From contig NZ_CP036200.1 in assembly GCF_004295345.1 (NCBI RefSeq), positions 3,287,501-3,351,500 of the forward strand: a stretch of 64,000 nucleotides of DNA, read 5' to 3'. A model generated the notes under the pieces. That model saw only the letters and a program-made list of their open reading frames with translations, was not told the DNA's origin and did not search any database. The stretch's first letter is position 1. Each line of letters begins with the position of its first letter. Below, piece by piece: positions 1 through 8,015 of the stretch. The stretch comes from Shewanella maritima. Lineage in GTDB: Bacteria > Pseudomonadota > Gammaproteobacteria > Enterobacterales > Shewanellaceae. The position numbers and the translations under genes were made by a program.

Positions 1-30
1 CGGGATTAGCTTGTTGATTACAGTTTGCAT
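1..30 (-). CDS. Start of probable PstB (partial, runs off the window)
   Basis: Ten codons (MQTVINKLIP) begin at an ATG at 28-30 and run out of the window. The ATG lies 14 bases downstream of the PstA stop codon. A phosphate ABC ATPase is the expected next gene after pstS-pstC-pstA, so the assignment rests on position only; no motif is visible. Confidence 0.35.
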   Translation of the reverse strand, partial: MQTVINKLIP

Positions 31-43
31 TTTCTAAACCCTG

Positions 44-889
44 TTAACGACGTGCCATTGCACTGGCGCTTGAAAAAATAATTGTAGTGAAACACAGCAA
101 ACTCAAGGCTGCGCCAAAGGCCATATTAAGTTCAGTTTGGCTTTGATACTGAGAACTAAAATAGAAAATAGTAAACGGTAGGGCTTCATAACGTTCAAAT
201 ATACCGCCAGGCAAGCCTGCATTGGCTACTGCGCCTGTAAGCATGATAACGGCAGTATCTTCCGCTGCTCGCCCTATAGATAGCATCACGCCGCTGACGA
301 TACCTTTTTTTGCTTGAGGTAATAACACATAGCGCTGCTGTTGCCATGGTGTCATACCGAGTGCTGATGCGCAGATCGAAAGCGACTTGGGCAGTGCCTG
401 CAGTGCGGTGCGGGTAGTGACGCTAAGGTAAGGAATAATCAGCATCGCCAAGCATAGTGATGATAATAATAAGCTTGAATTGGCAGATGGGGCGATGGTA
501 TTTCTTAACAACACAATCAGGGTGAAGCCAAACAGCCCCATGAGAATTGATGGTACTCCAGCGAGGATTACCACGCTAAGCTCTAGCGCTTGTTTGAATA
601 TTGATGCTTTAGCGTAGGTCAGCCAAATACCTGTCGCAATACCTGGCACGATTGCTAAAGATATGGCCCCTAGCACGACTGAGATTGTGCCAATGCAGGC
701 AGGCCAAATACCATCCCAGATTGGTGCTAGCCCAAGTATTGCTTCTAGCATAGGTGTGTCACCAAAGTACAAGCTCAATCCTAGCGTTGGTGCGCCTTTA
801 ATCACTATGAAGCCGATAACTAAGCTCAGGCACAACAGCAAAATAGCGACAGACATTAAACACCAAAGCTGGAATAGTTTTGCGTTCAT
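44..889 (-). CDS. pstA: Phosphate ABC transporter permease PstA-like
   Basis: A 281-residue inner-membrane permease with about six hydrophobic segments. The cytoplasmic loop around residues 175-215 carries the MetI/PstA-type pattern (LPKSLSICASALGMTPWQQ followed by a conserved G-R-A-x-x-D/E-T-A segment), which couples the permease to the ATPase. Family knowledge: PstA and PstC form the channel of the high-affinity phosphate importer. Its start overlaps the pstC stop by four bases (ATGA), showing translational coupling. It is rather short and divergent for PstA, so a related anion substrate cannot be excluded. Confidence 0.8.
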   Translation of the reverse strand: MNAKLFQLWCLMSVAILLLCLSLVIGFIVIKGAPTLGLSLYFGDTPMLEAILGLAPIWDGIWPACIGTISVVLGAISLAIVPGIATGIWLTYAKASIFKQALELSVVILAGVPSILMGLFGFTLIVLLRNTIAPSANSSLLLSSLCLAMLIIPYLSVTTRTALQALPKSLSICASALGMTPWQQQRYVLLPQAKKGIVSGVMLSIGRAAEDTAVIMLTGAVANAGLPGGIFERYEALPFTIFYFSSQYQSQTELNMAFGAALSLLCFTTIIFSSASAMARR

Positions 890-1827
890 GTTGTTTGCCT
901 GTTGTCAGAGCAGCTTTGTGTATTTATCGAGGTGTTTACGTTTGTTACTTGAGTCGTGGCTAGAGCTAAATCTGAACGGACTTTTTTACCGGCGCCTTGT
1001 TGCTGGCTCTGCCCTAACTTTCTTACCGACAAAGTGATGAAGAGGTTGATACAGAGTAATAAGAAGCCTGCAGCGAATAATGAGTTGTATTCTGCGCTGC
1101 CGTGTTCAGTCGCGATAACTAAGCCAATATGCGCTGTGAGTGCACGCACAGAGTCAAACAGGCTGCTAGCTAGTTGAGGTGCATTACCTGCTAGCATTAA
1201 AGGCAGTAAGGTGTCGCCGATTGCTCGGCTAAAGCCAAGTAGCGCCGCGCTGCATATGGCGGGTTTTGCCGCTGGAAGGGTGACATGAAATAGTAATTGC
1301 GGCGATGTAAAGCCCATGGATGCAGCTGTCTGAGATAATCGAGCCGTCAAAGGTTGGCAGTAGGCATCGAGTACCATCACCATCACTGGCAAGATTAACA
1401 GCACTAACATCAAGCTTGCGGCTAATAAGCTAAAGCCTGAGCCTTGGTTAAAGGTTTCGCGAATAAAAGGTACCAGTAAGAAAACTGCAGCAATGCCGTA
1501 TACCACGGTTGGAATACCTGCCATGAAGCGGATGAGTCGTCGAATCCATACTGAGTACTTTTTATATTGTTCGAGTTGGCAAAAGCCGCACACTCCTAGC
1601 GCAACAGGCAGTGCAATAATGAGCGCAACAAGTCCTAGGAGACATGAGGCAGCAAGCATAGATAAGATGCCAAACTGACCTTGCTCTGGCTGCCATGCGA
1701 GGGAAAATGTCGAGCTATTGGGATTGATAAACACTGGCAGAGCAAACCAAAACAAAAAGCCGAATAGCGCCAGGATAAGTATTAATACTACCGCGCTGCA
1801 TATCTGTTGTAGTCGCTCTGCCATCAT
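886..1827 (-). CDS. pstC: Phosphate ABC transporter permease PstC-like
   Basis: A 313-residue membrane permease, first of the two channel subunits. An N-terminal membrane segment (about 10-32) is followed by five more. The permease signature loop (LSQTAASMGFTSPQLLFHV, then GFSRAIGDTLL) is in the second half. The tail after about residue 275 is polar, Ser/Thr/Asn rich and probably cytoplasmic. It sits between pstS and pstA with almost no spacing, so the three form one operon. Two tandem ATG codons are possible starts (1827 or 1824), and no strong ribosome site separates them. Confidence 0.82.
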   Translation of the reverse strand: MMAERLQQICSAVVLILILALFGFLFWFALPVFINPNSSTFSLAWQPEQGQFGILSMLAASCLLGLVALIIALPVALGVCGFCQLEQYKKYSVWIRRLIRFMAGIPTVVYGIAAVFLLVPFIRETFNQGSGFSLLAASLMLVLLILPVMVMVLDAYCQPLTARLSQTAASMGFTSPQLLFHVTLPAAKPAICSAALLGFSRAIGDTLLPLMLAGNAPQLASSLFDSVRALTAHIGLVIATEHGSAEYNSLFAAGFLLLCINLFITLSVRKLGQSQQQGAGKKVRSDLALATTQVTNVNTSINTQSCSDNRQTT

Positions 1828-1842
1828 GGTTAAGTTTATCGA

Positions 1843-2673
1843 TTAACTTTTTGACACCGGGATGTAGCCAGACTCTTGAATGAACTTGGCTCCATCTGCA
1901 CTGTAAATGTAATCGATAAACTTGCGGGTTAACCCTTGAGGCTCTCCTTTAGTGTTCATGTACAGCTTACGAACCACAGGATATTCACCCGATGCACAGG
2001 CTTCATTGGTCGGCTTGACCTTATCTAGCATTGGCGCTTTTACGGTATTGTCTATGTAGCCAACACTGCTGTAGCCAATCGCGCCAGGATCGCGAGCAAT
2101 GGCCGTTTTCATTGCGCCATTTGACGGAACAACATTCGCTGAGTTGATCACAGGTGATTTGTGCAGCAGCTTTTTCACAAATACAGAGCGGGTGCCACTG
2201 GCTTCATCACGGGTAAATAGGTTGATGTCACGGTTCTCGCCACCGACCTGTTGCCAGTTAGTGATAATGCCGGCATAAATGTCGCTAACTTGCTTTTGAG
2301 TCAGTCCTTGTACTGGATTGTGCGGGTTAACAATAATGGCTACACCGTCAATCGCAAACGGGAACGACACTAAACCATGTTTGGCTTCGCCAGGCTTTAG
2401 CGGGCGTCCTGTGTTACCAATATCCACCAAACCTTTGGCAACTTGTTTTGCCCCCACACCTGAGCCGCCACCTGCAATGGTGACGCGAACCTGATGGTTG
2501 GACTTCATGATCGACTTGGCCGCTTGCTTCATCACTGGGATATGAGCGGTGCCGCCAGCGATATTAATTGTGCCAGATTGGCCATTAAATACGTCGACAT
2601 CGGCTGCAAAAGCTGTAGGCAAAACACTGAGGCTACACGCAAGTAGCCCAGCTAAAGTTAATTTAGTGCGCAT
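1843..2673 (-). CDS. pstS: Periplasmic phosphate-binding protein PstS
   Basis: A 276-residue periplasmic binding protein with a cleavable signal peptide ending near AFA-AD (about residue 24). Family hallmarks are the N-terminal GAGGS-like phosphate loop (IAGGGSGVGAKQ), the DIGNTGRPL segment, and the central RDEASGTRSVF motif that contacts phosphate. I chose the ATG at 2673 because AGGA lies 8 bases before it; an ATG two codons upstream sits too close to that site. It is the first gene of the operon, as usual. No convincing Pho box was found upstream. The context gives no sign of a substrate other than phosphate. Confidence 0.88.
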   Translation of the reverse strand: MRTKLTLAGLLACSLSVLPTAFAADVDVFNGQSGTINIAGGTAHIPVMKQAAKSIMKSNHQVRVTIAGGGSGVGAKQVAKGLVDIGNTGRPLKPGEAKHGLVSFPFAIDGVAIIVNPHNPVQGLTQKQVSDIYAGIITNWQQVGGENRDINLFTRDEASGTRSVFVKKLLHKSPVINSANVVPSNGAMKTAIARDPGAIGYSSVGYIDNTVKAPMLDKVKPTNEACASGEYPVVRKLYMNTKGEPQGLTRKFIDYIYSADGAKFIQESGYIPVSKS

Positions 2674-2758
2674 AATCATTCCTAGGTATTTATAGATGGC
2701 ACGGGCAGGTGATAGTGATGACTATGGCTAGGGCCGTGCTAGTTGGTTTGTTTATTGA

Positions 2759-2794
2759 GCCTGAATACCCCTTGATATTACGGCGTATTCAGGC
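2759..2794 (-). terminator. Hairpin downstream of selD
   Basis: A perfect 10-bp inverted repeat (GCCTGAATAC at 2759-2768, GTATTCAGGC at 2785-2794) separated by 16 bases lies between the selD stop and the pst operon. There is no T-run after it on the minus strand, so it is at best a weak or Rho-assisted terminator or an RNA-stabilising stem. Confidence 0.3.
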
Positions 2795-2854
2795 GGGCGA
2801 GAGCCAGACCTGGATCTCAATCGTGTTTTGGGTTTAATCGTAAAACTTACAGCA

Positions 2855-3892
2855 CTAGAGTTGAATAATGCTGTTATCTGGTTGTGGTGTAACGAGTTCA
2901 CCGATGCACTGAGGCCGAATGCCTTGCTCACTGAGTAGTGCTTGTAAGCTCGCTTCGGCATCAGCCGAGACGCTAATTAATAAGCCGCCACTGGTTTGTG
3001 GATCGCACAGAATATTGCGCTGCTCGTCACTGAACTCAACTAGATGCTTGAGACTGTCGTAGTTACGCAAGGTGCCACCTGGAATCGAGTTCAGCGCCAA
3101 GAACTTATCAACATTATCCAGTAGTGGAATCGCATTAAAGTCGAGCTTAGCTTGTAGCTTCGCGCCCTGACATATCTCAATTAAGTGCCCTGCGAGACCA
3201 AAACCAGTAACATCAGTCAGTGCATTAACACCATCAATTTCAGCTATCAATTGGCCGATTTTATTGAGGGTGCACATGGCATTAATGGCGTTTTCAATGT
3301 CGGCAGTTTCAGCGAGCTTTTTCTTTTGGGCTGTAGATAGTACACCTATACCAAGCGGCTTGGTGAGATAGAGCTTATCTCCCACTTTAGCGGTGTCATT
3401 TTGCTTGAGCTGCTTAAGGTTGACCTGTCCGGTGACCGCTAAACCAAAGATTGGTTCTGGTGAATCAATACTATGGCCGCCAGCAAGCATGATGCCCGCT
3501 TCAGCGCATTTTTGTCGTCCGCCCTCGATAACCTTTTGCGCAACCTCTGGTGCAATTTTATTGACTGGCCAGCCTAAAATGGCAATGGCCATTATCGGTG
3601 TGCCGCCCATGGCGTAGATGTCGCTAATGGCATTGGTAGCCGCAATTTGACCAAAGGTAAATGGGTCATCAACAATCGGCATAAAGAAGTCGGTAGTGCT
3701 AATAATGCCTGTGTGTTCATCTAGCTTGTAAACTGCTGCGTCATCGCGGCTTGAATTCCCTACCAACAAGTTTGGGTCGTTAAACTCGGGTAGGGATGAA
3801 GCGAGAATAGTGCTGAGAACTTTCGGGGAGATTTTACATCCACATCCAGCGCCGTGACTGAATTCGGTAAGTTTAACTGTGTCTTGACTCAT
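2855..3892 (-). CDS. selD: Selenophosphate synthase SelD
   Basis: A 345-residue cytosolic enzyme that makes monoselenophosphate from selenide and ATP, the selenium donor for selenocysteine. The N-terminal motif HGAGCGCK (residues 13-20) holds the catalytic cysteine-lysine pair; it is a Cys, not a Sec, form. The DDAAV segment and the glycine-rich AIRS-type core follow ([27 protein letters not shown]). I start at 3892, where AAGGAG sits 8 bases upstream and the protein begins MSQDTVKL as in known SelD; an in-frame start 14 codons upstream lacks support. It lies in the same region as selA, selB, tRNA-Sec and a selenoprotein gene. Confidence 0.95.
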   Translation of the reverse strand: MSQDTVKLTEFSHGAGCGCKISPKVLSTILASSLPEFNDPNLLVGNSSRDDAAVYKLDEHTGIISTTDFFMPIVDDPFTFGQIAATNAISDIYAMGGTPIMAIAILGWPVNKIAPEVAQKVIEGGRQKCAEAGIMLAGGHSIDSPEPIFGLAVTGQVNLKQLKQNDTAKVGDKLYLTKPLGIGVLSTAQKKKLAETADIENAINAMCTLNKIGQLIAEIDGVNALTDVTGFGLAGHLIEICQGAKLQAKLDFNAIPLLDNVDKFLALNSIPGGTLRNYDSLKHLVEFSDEQRNILCDPQTSGGLLISVSADAEASLQALLSEQGIRPQCIGELVTPQPDNSIIQL

Positions 3893-3966
3893 GGATTGAG
3901 CTCCTTGGCGTTGGTATGCGTTTGCTAACTGCAAAACTTAAGTGAGCGATATTGCCCTTGATGCGC

Positions 3967-4131
3967 CTAACCGCGCTTTTTAGCAAGCCAAAGACCTGCC
4001 ACGATAATCACTGCGCCAACAACTGGCAGTAAGTCATACATGTGATGGAATAGCCCAATGCCGCCGTGACCTTCATGGGCGAAGGCCGCGCATGGTACAA
4101 ACAAGCTGGCAGCGACTAATGACTTTTTCAT
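3967..4131 (-). CDS. Small His/Gly-rich exported membrane protein, 54 aa
   Basis: Starts at the ATG at 4131, with AGGAG six bases upstream. Residues 1-18 look like a signal peptide (MKKSLVAASLFVPCAAFA). After it comes a short histidine-rich stretch (HEGHGGIGLFHHMYD), then one membrane segment (about 34-50) and a basic KKRG end. I do not recognise a named family. It lies between the formate channel gene and selD, all on the minus strand and with about 75 bp to selD. The histidines suggest metal or heme contact at the periplasmic face, but that is inference. Confidence 0.7.
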   Translation of the reverse strand: MKKSLVAASLFVPCAAFAHEGHGGIGLFHHMYDLLPVVGAVIIVAGLWLAKKRG

Positions 4132-4312
4132 GATATCTCCTAAACAATTTTTGTGCATAAATATTCATTCATTGTTGGCGTTGTTATTGCCAAGATATAT
4201 GCAAATAAATAACATTTTTTATTTAAAGTATTTAGCAAATAACGTTATAGCAAAAAGTGGGTTAGTTTCTAATGATGCTGTTCACAATAACGTATTTGCT
4301 AATTTGGTTTTT

Positions 4313-4380
4313 AAGTAAGTTGCCTTTTCTATAGCTTGGTTAGAAAGCTTGTTTAGAAAAAATACTTTGGCAACTTACTT
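4313..4380. repeat. 12-bp inverted repeat in the focA to small-gene spacer
   Basis: AAGTAAGTTGCC at 4313-4324 is exactly mirrored by GGCAACTTACTT at 4369-4380, with 44 AT-rich bases between. On the plus strand the right arm is followed by ATTTTTT, but no plus-strand gene ends here. It may be a folded 3' end of the focA transcript. The rest of the 304-bp spacer (4132-4435) shows nothing else I can name. Confidence 0.4.
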
Positions 4381-4435
4381 ATTTTTTAGCGAGTTGATAG
4401 TTTTTAATAAAATTTATTTTTATATTTGGAAACTA

Positions 4436-5347
4436 CTAACGTGCTTTTTGTTTGGTTAGTTTTTCACTTTGCTGAGCGTTCTCTTTTAACTTTTCTAAAG
4501 CTAACTCAGGTCTTCTATGAACCGCCCAATAAGCAAAGCCAACTAACAAGCCACCGCCGATAATATTACCGATAGTTACCGGGATTAAATTAGCTAGGAA
4601 GAAGTTGCGAATAGTCAGATCTGCAAATTGTGCTGGGTCATAACCAGTCATTGACCAGAACTCAGGCGTTGCAAAGTTTTGAATTAGAATGCCGGTTGGG
4701 ATCATAAACATATTGGCGATACTATGCTCAAATCCACAAGCAACAAACATAGCCACAGGTAAGATCATCACCATTACTTTGTCTGTGTTAGTTCGGCAAG
4801 AGAACGTCATCCATACGGCCAAGCAAACAAGTAGGTTACACAAGGCGCCTAAGATTACGGCTTGCAAGAAGGTGTGATGCAACTTGTGCTGGGCAATTTT
4901 CATTGCATTAATGCCCCATTCACCGCCTTTACCCATGTAAAGTCCAGCGAGGAAGATAACTACTGCAAACAATACTGCGCCGATGAAGTTGCCAAGATAA
5001 ACCACGCTCCAGTTGCGGGCTATTTGGCCGTTGGTTAACCTGCCGCTGGCTCTAGCAACCACGGTAAGTACGGTGGAAGTAAATAGCTCACCACCACAAA
5101 TAACCACTAAGATTAATCCCAAACTAAAGGCGATAGCGCCAACAAATTTGGTCATGCCCCATGGCGCGTCCCCAGCGCCTGTGGTGACGGTCACGTAGAA
5201 TACGAAAGCGATTGAGATAAATACTCCAGCCGACATGGCTAAGAATAACGCTTGAAGTGGTTTCTTGGTTGCTTTACCAACACCTACATCTTCTGCTTTA
5301 CGGGTCATCGCCGGTGGCAGCAGTGCGTCAAAAGGATTGTTATCCAT
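4436..5347 (-). CDS. focA: Formate channel, FocA family
   Basis: A 303-residue inner-membrane protein of the formate/nitrite transporter family, which forms pentameric channels for formate. The N-terminal segment (NPFDALLPPAM) is typical of FocA, and six hydrophobic segments follow, with FNT-like loops (GGELFTS near 105-111; CGFEHSIANMFMIPTG near 203-218 with the conserved central histidine). Start ATG at 5347 with AGGAGG upstream. It stands alone between the small gene and the selenium transporter. A sigma-54 promoter (5485-5499) and an upstream inverted repeat (5585-5600) place it in the formate regulon, so formate is more likely than nitrite. Confidence 0.9.
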   Translation of the reverse strand: MDNNPFDALLPPAMTRKAEDVGVGKATKKPLQALFLAMSAGVFISIAFVFYVTVTTGAGDAPWGMTKFVGAIAFSLGLILVVICGGELFTSTVLTVVARASGRLTNGQIARNWSVVYLGNFIGAVLFAVVIFLAGLYMGKGGEWGINAMKIAQHKLHHTFLQAVILGALCNLLVCLAVWMTFSCRTNTDKVMVMILPVAMFVACGFEHSIANMFMIPTGILIQNFATPEFWSMTGYDPAQFADLTIRNFFLANLIPVTIGNIIGGGLLVGFAYWAVHRRPELALEKLKENAQQSEKLTKQKAR

Positions 5348-5484
5348 ATTGCACCCTCCTTAGGTTGCTTTTATGGCCTGGCACACTTTGACTGACCAGC
5401 CTTTGGTGCCGTTTTTATTGTGCGCCAGCAAACTGCTGGCATTATTTCTCAGGTCATACCAAATTAAGTTGGTAGCCCTTTAAA

Positions 5485-5499
5485 GCAACTGCCGCGCCA
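5485..5499 (-). promoter_or_regulatory. Sigma-54 promoter of focA
   Basis: On the minus strand the sequence is TGGCGCGGCAGTTGC, against the RpoN consensus TGGCACGNNNNTTGC: the GG and GC elements are intact with the exact 10-base gap and there is one mismatch. The predicted start lies near 5473, giving a leader of about 125 bases before the focA ATG. The activator-type palindrome is about 85 bases further upstream. Confidence 0.8.
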
Positions 5500-5584
5500 A
5501 GTGTTTTGTATATTTTTAATACATTGTTTTATATAGCTTTTGTGTTTGATGGTTTTACTGGTAAGTGCTGGTGGTTGCGAGGTG

Positions 5585-5600
5585 TCGACACTAATGTCGA
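5585..5600. promoter_or_regulatory. Activator-type palindrome upstream of focA
   Basis: TCGACACTAATGTCGA is a perfect TCGACA-N4-TGTCGA inverted repeat. The identical 16-mer occurs at 13672-13687 upstream of the hyf operon, and relatives lie at 26352-26395 upstream of hydN-fdhF. A half-site TCGACAT follows at 5619-5625. The distance to the sigma-54 promoter fits an upstream activating site for an FhlA-type protein. Confidence 0.75.
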
Positions 5601-5685
5601 GTGGTATCTAAAATGTGATCGACATGCAGAATGTTTAGGATACTTTTAACCCGGTCACAGCTTGAGGATGGTTACAATAACTGGG

Positions 5686-7215
5686 TTAGCAGCTTGCTTG
5701 GGTGTTTTTCGGCATGCTTAGCAAGCGTCTTGAGGTGGTATCAATCGCCAGGTTAAGTAATGCGGTGCAGGCGATTAACACAATCGCATCGCTGTAGCGG
5801 ATCTCACTGAAATTACTGTCGATGTAAAAACCTAGAGTCATGATGCCTAACATGCCAAAAACGGCGGTTTCTCTTACGATAATTTCAAATCGATAAAACA
5901 TCAGTGCCATTAAATTAGGGTAAATACTTGGCAGCATATGGTAGTGGAACAGGTTGAACTTACCTTGTGCGACTTGTTGCGGATTAAGTTGATCGCTTTG
6001 GCGCACTGCGAGATAGGCGATAACCGCGCCATTATGAATGGCTAAGGCGATAATCGCCGGCAACATGGATGGGCCAAACAAGATTAAGAATACAAATGCC
6101 AAAATGTACTCAGGCACCGAGCGACCGACTAACAACAGCAACTGACCTAAGCCTGCTACAGGCTTTGACCATAGGTGTCGACTGGCAACAGCATGGCCTT
6201 TGAGGGTAACAAAATGGCTAGCGGCTAAGGCGAGTACTGCAAGAATGACAGTGGTAACGGCGCCCGGCAGGGCTTGCTCGCTAATCAACCTGGTAATCCA
6301 GCTGCCAAGGGCAGACCAATCTATGCTCTGCATATCTTGTGCATTGGCGATAGCTGGCGGCAAAATATCTTCAGTGAAAAACCGTACCAATAAACTGCCA
6401 TCAATTGGCGGAATGTCGCTTAGGGTGACCAAGGCAATGACCAAGTAAATTGGCAGTAACTTGGGTTTGCACCAGTAGCGGATACAACCAATCAGGGTGA
6501 TAAAAATCATCAGCAATGCCGCACCTTCATGGTAGTTACCTTGCCTAAACGCGGTTTCAAGATAGAAACCGAGTGTTGGCATACCAATAAAGCCCAGCAC
6601 GGCGCTACTGCGTAGGGCACACTCAAATCGATAACGGGTGTATGCAATCATCTGTGGCAGCACTTGCGCTATCTTGCCGTAGCTATAGCGACTGATAATG
6701 TCGCTTTGCTTGGAGATGCTATCGATAGGAGCGTTAGATGATTGGGTGAGAATGTCACTAAACACCCTGGCAAATGTCGCGGCAAAGGGAATGGTGATCG
6801 CCAAGATGCCGGTTACCGGCGATAAACCAAAGATTTGCAAAAATAATAATGCCCAGAATATCTCATGTACCGCGCGAGCGAGTGAGCATAAGGTCGACAC
6901 CGCTTTATGGCGGTATATGAGTGACAAAGGCGCGCCAAATAGTAGGCCAAAGGTGATGCCTAACAGGGCAAAGTTGATGGTTTGCACAACTGCAGACATT
7001 AAATACTCTGTGGCAAAAAAGTCAGGTGCTAATATGCCTTGTGCCATTAGTCCAAGCTCATGCCAGGGATTAAAGCTCACTATTTCAATGTCAGCAAAAG
7101 GTAGTGCGAGCAGCGCGATTAGCCAGATCCCAAGGGTGACCTTTTGCCAGTACCCTAGGTGGTAGCGGGCTGAATTGTTAGCTGCATAGGCTTTGGTGTT
7201 TAGCGTGCGAGTCAT
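5686..7215 (-). CDS. PhnE-type ABC permease, two fused domains; putative selenium transporter
   Basis: A 509-residue inner-membrane protein with two homologous permease halves (about 60-250 and 320-505). Each half carries an EAA-type coupling loop: the first near residues 180-225 (MIAYTRYRFECALRSSAVLGFIG), the second near 430-465 (LMALMFYRFEIIVRETAVFG). PhnE permeases usually have one domain, so this is a fusion or duplication. It is the last gene of a three-gene minus-strand operon with a PhnC-like ATPase and a PhnD-like binding protein. No C-P lyase genes are present; the neighbours are selD, tRNA-Sec, selA and selB. Transport of selenate or another selenium compound is therefore the best inference. 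Confidence 0.75.
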   Translation of the reverse strand: MTRTLNTKAYAANNSARYHLGYWQKVTLGIWLIALLALPFADIEIVSFNPWHELGLMAQGILAPDFFATEYLMSAVVQTINFALLGITFGLLFGAPLSLIYRHKAVSTLCSLARAVHEIFWALLFLQIFGLSPVTGILAITIPFAATFARVFSDILTQSSNAPIDSISKQSDIISRYSYGKIAQVLPQMIAYTRYRFECALRSSAVLGFIGMPTLGFYLETAFRQGNYHEGAALLMIFITLIGCIRYWCKPKLLPIYLVIALVTLSDIPPIDGSLLVRFFTEDILPPAIANAQDMQSIDWSALGSWITRLISEQALPGAVTTVILAVLALAASHFVTLKGHAVASRHLWSKPVAGLGQLLLLVGRSVPEYILAFVFLILFGPSMLPAIIALAIHNGAVIAYLAVRQSDQLNPQQVAQGKFNLFHYHMLPSIYPNLMALMFYRFEIIVRETAVFGMLGIMTLGFYIDSNFSEIRYSDAIVLIACTALLNLAIDTTSRRLLSMPKNTQASC

Positions 7216-7217
7216 TG

Positions 7218-8015
7218 CTAACCTACGTCCTTAAGCTGCTCGTCAGAGTGCTTAATGTTTTCCGTATCAAGAGCTTTTGCTTGTGGATCAGTTACTTTTG
7301 TTTGTGGATCAGTGAATAGGGCTTGTTGGCTGGCAACCAGTGTTTTTTGATACAGCTCGGTAATCTTAGCTTGATTGACTGTCTCTTCGTGGCTATCAAG
7401 CGCCAACTGCCCCTGACACAGGGCGATGACTCTATCAAAATGACTTAAGGCCAGATCTCTGTCATGCACTACCATGATGACGGTTTCATGCAAATCGAAT
7501 AACTTGGTGATCAGCCGCCGCGCCATAAGCGGGTCGATGGCCGAGAAGGGCTCATCACCAATGAATACCGCTTGTTGTTGATACACCGCGCGTCCTAGCG
7601 CAACGCGCTGGCGCTGGCCGCCAGAGAGTTGATCGACTTTTTTATCAAGCGCTTGGTCTAACTCCAGCTGCTGGCAAATGCTTTGTACCTTATTCAAGTG
7701 GCTTTTAAAGGGCTTGATAAGGTTGACTAAGTTATAGCTCCAATGGTGACGCGCAAGCGCGCCCATATAAATGTTGTGATAAATACTTAAGTTATCTACT
7801 AAGCCCTGGGCTTGCGAGCAAAGCGCTGCCTGGTCTTGTAGTTGCTGATAAATATGATGCAGCAAGCTAGACTTGCCAGCGCCCGATGGTCCGATAATCG
7901 CGACCTTTTCCCCTTTACTGAAGTCGAGGTTGAGATTAAAGATCACCTGCGTTTGTTGTGTCTCTGAACCAGAGTCAGCGCCGTAAAATAGGTTAAGGTC
8001 GCGAAGTGTTAGCAT
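7218..8015 (-). CDS. PhnC-type ABC ATPase; putative selenium transporter
   Basis: A 265-residue cytoplasmic ATPase energising the adjacent permease. Walker A is GPSGAGKSS (about residues 42-50), the signature LSGGQRQRVALGRA (about 129-142), Walker B VFIGDEPF (about 150-157), and the H-loop VVHDRD (about 182-187). The last 40 residues are a polar extension that includes a short near-repeat (TDPQTK/TDPQAK). It abuts both neighbours, so it is cotranscribed. By family it resembles phosphonate/phosphite importers; its place among selenium genes argues for a selenium oxyanion. Confidence 0.8.
   Translation of the reverse strand: MLTLRDLNLFYGADSGSETQQTQVIFNLNLDFSKGEKVAIIGPSGAGKSSLLHHIYQQLQDQAALCSQAQGLVDNLSIYHNIYMGALARHHWSYNLVNLIKPFKSHLNKVQSICQQLELDQALDKKVDQLSGGQRQRVALGRAVYQQQAVFIGDEPFSAIDPLMARRLITKLFDLHETVIMVVHDRDLALSHFDRVIALCQGQLALDSHEETVNQAKITELYQKTLVASQQALFTDPQTKVTDPQAKALDTENIKHSDEQLKDVG

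Noticed and set aside
2680..2854. Pho box upstream of pstS
   Set aside because: I searched for CTGTCAT-type repeats and saw none that were convincing.
2752..2961. 69-codon minus-strand frame overlapping the selD 3' end
   Set aside because: It overlaps selD in another frame and has no features; a shadow frame.
5372..5386. TGGCAC at 5375 as a sigma-54 element
   Set aside because: It points away from focA and has no GC at the required distance.
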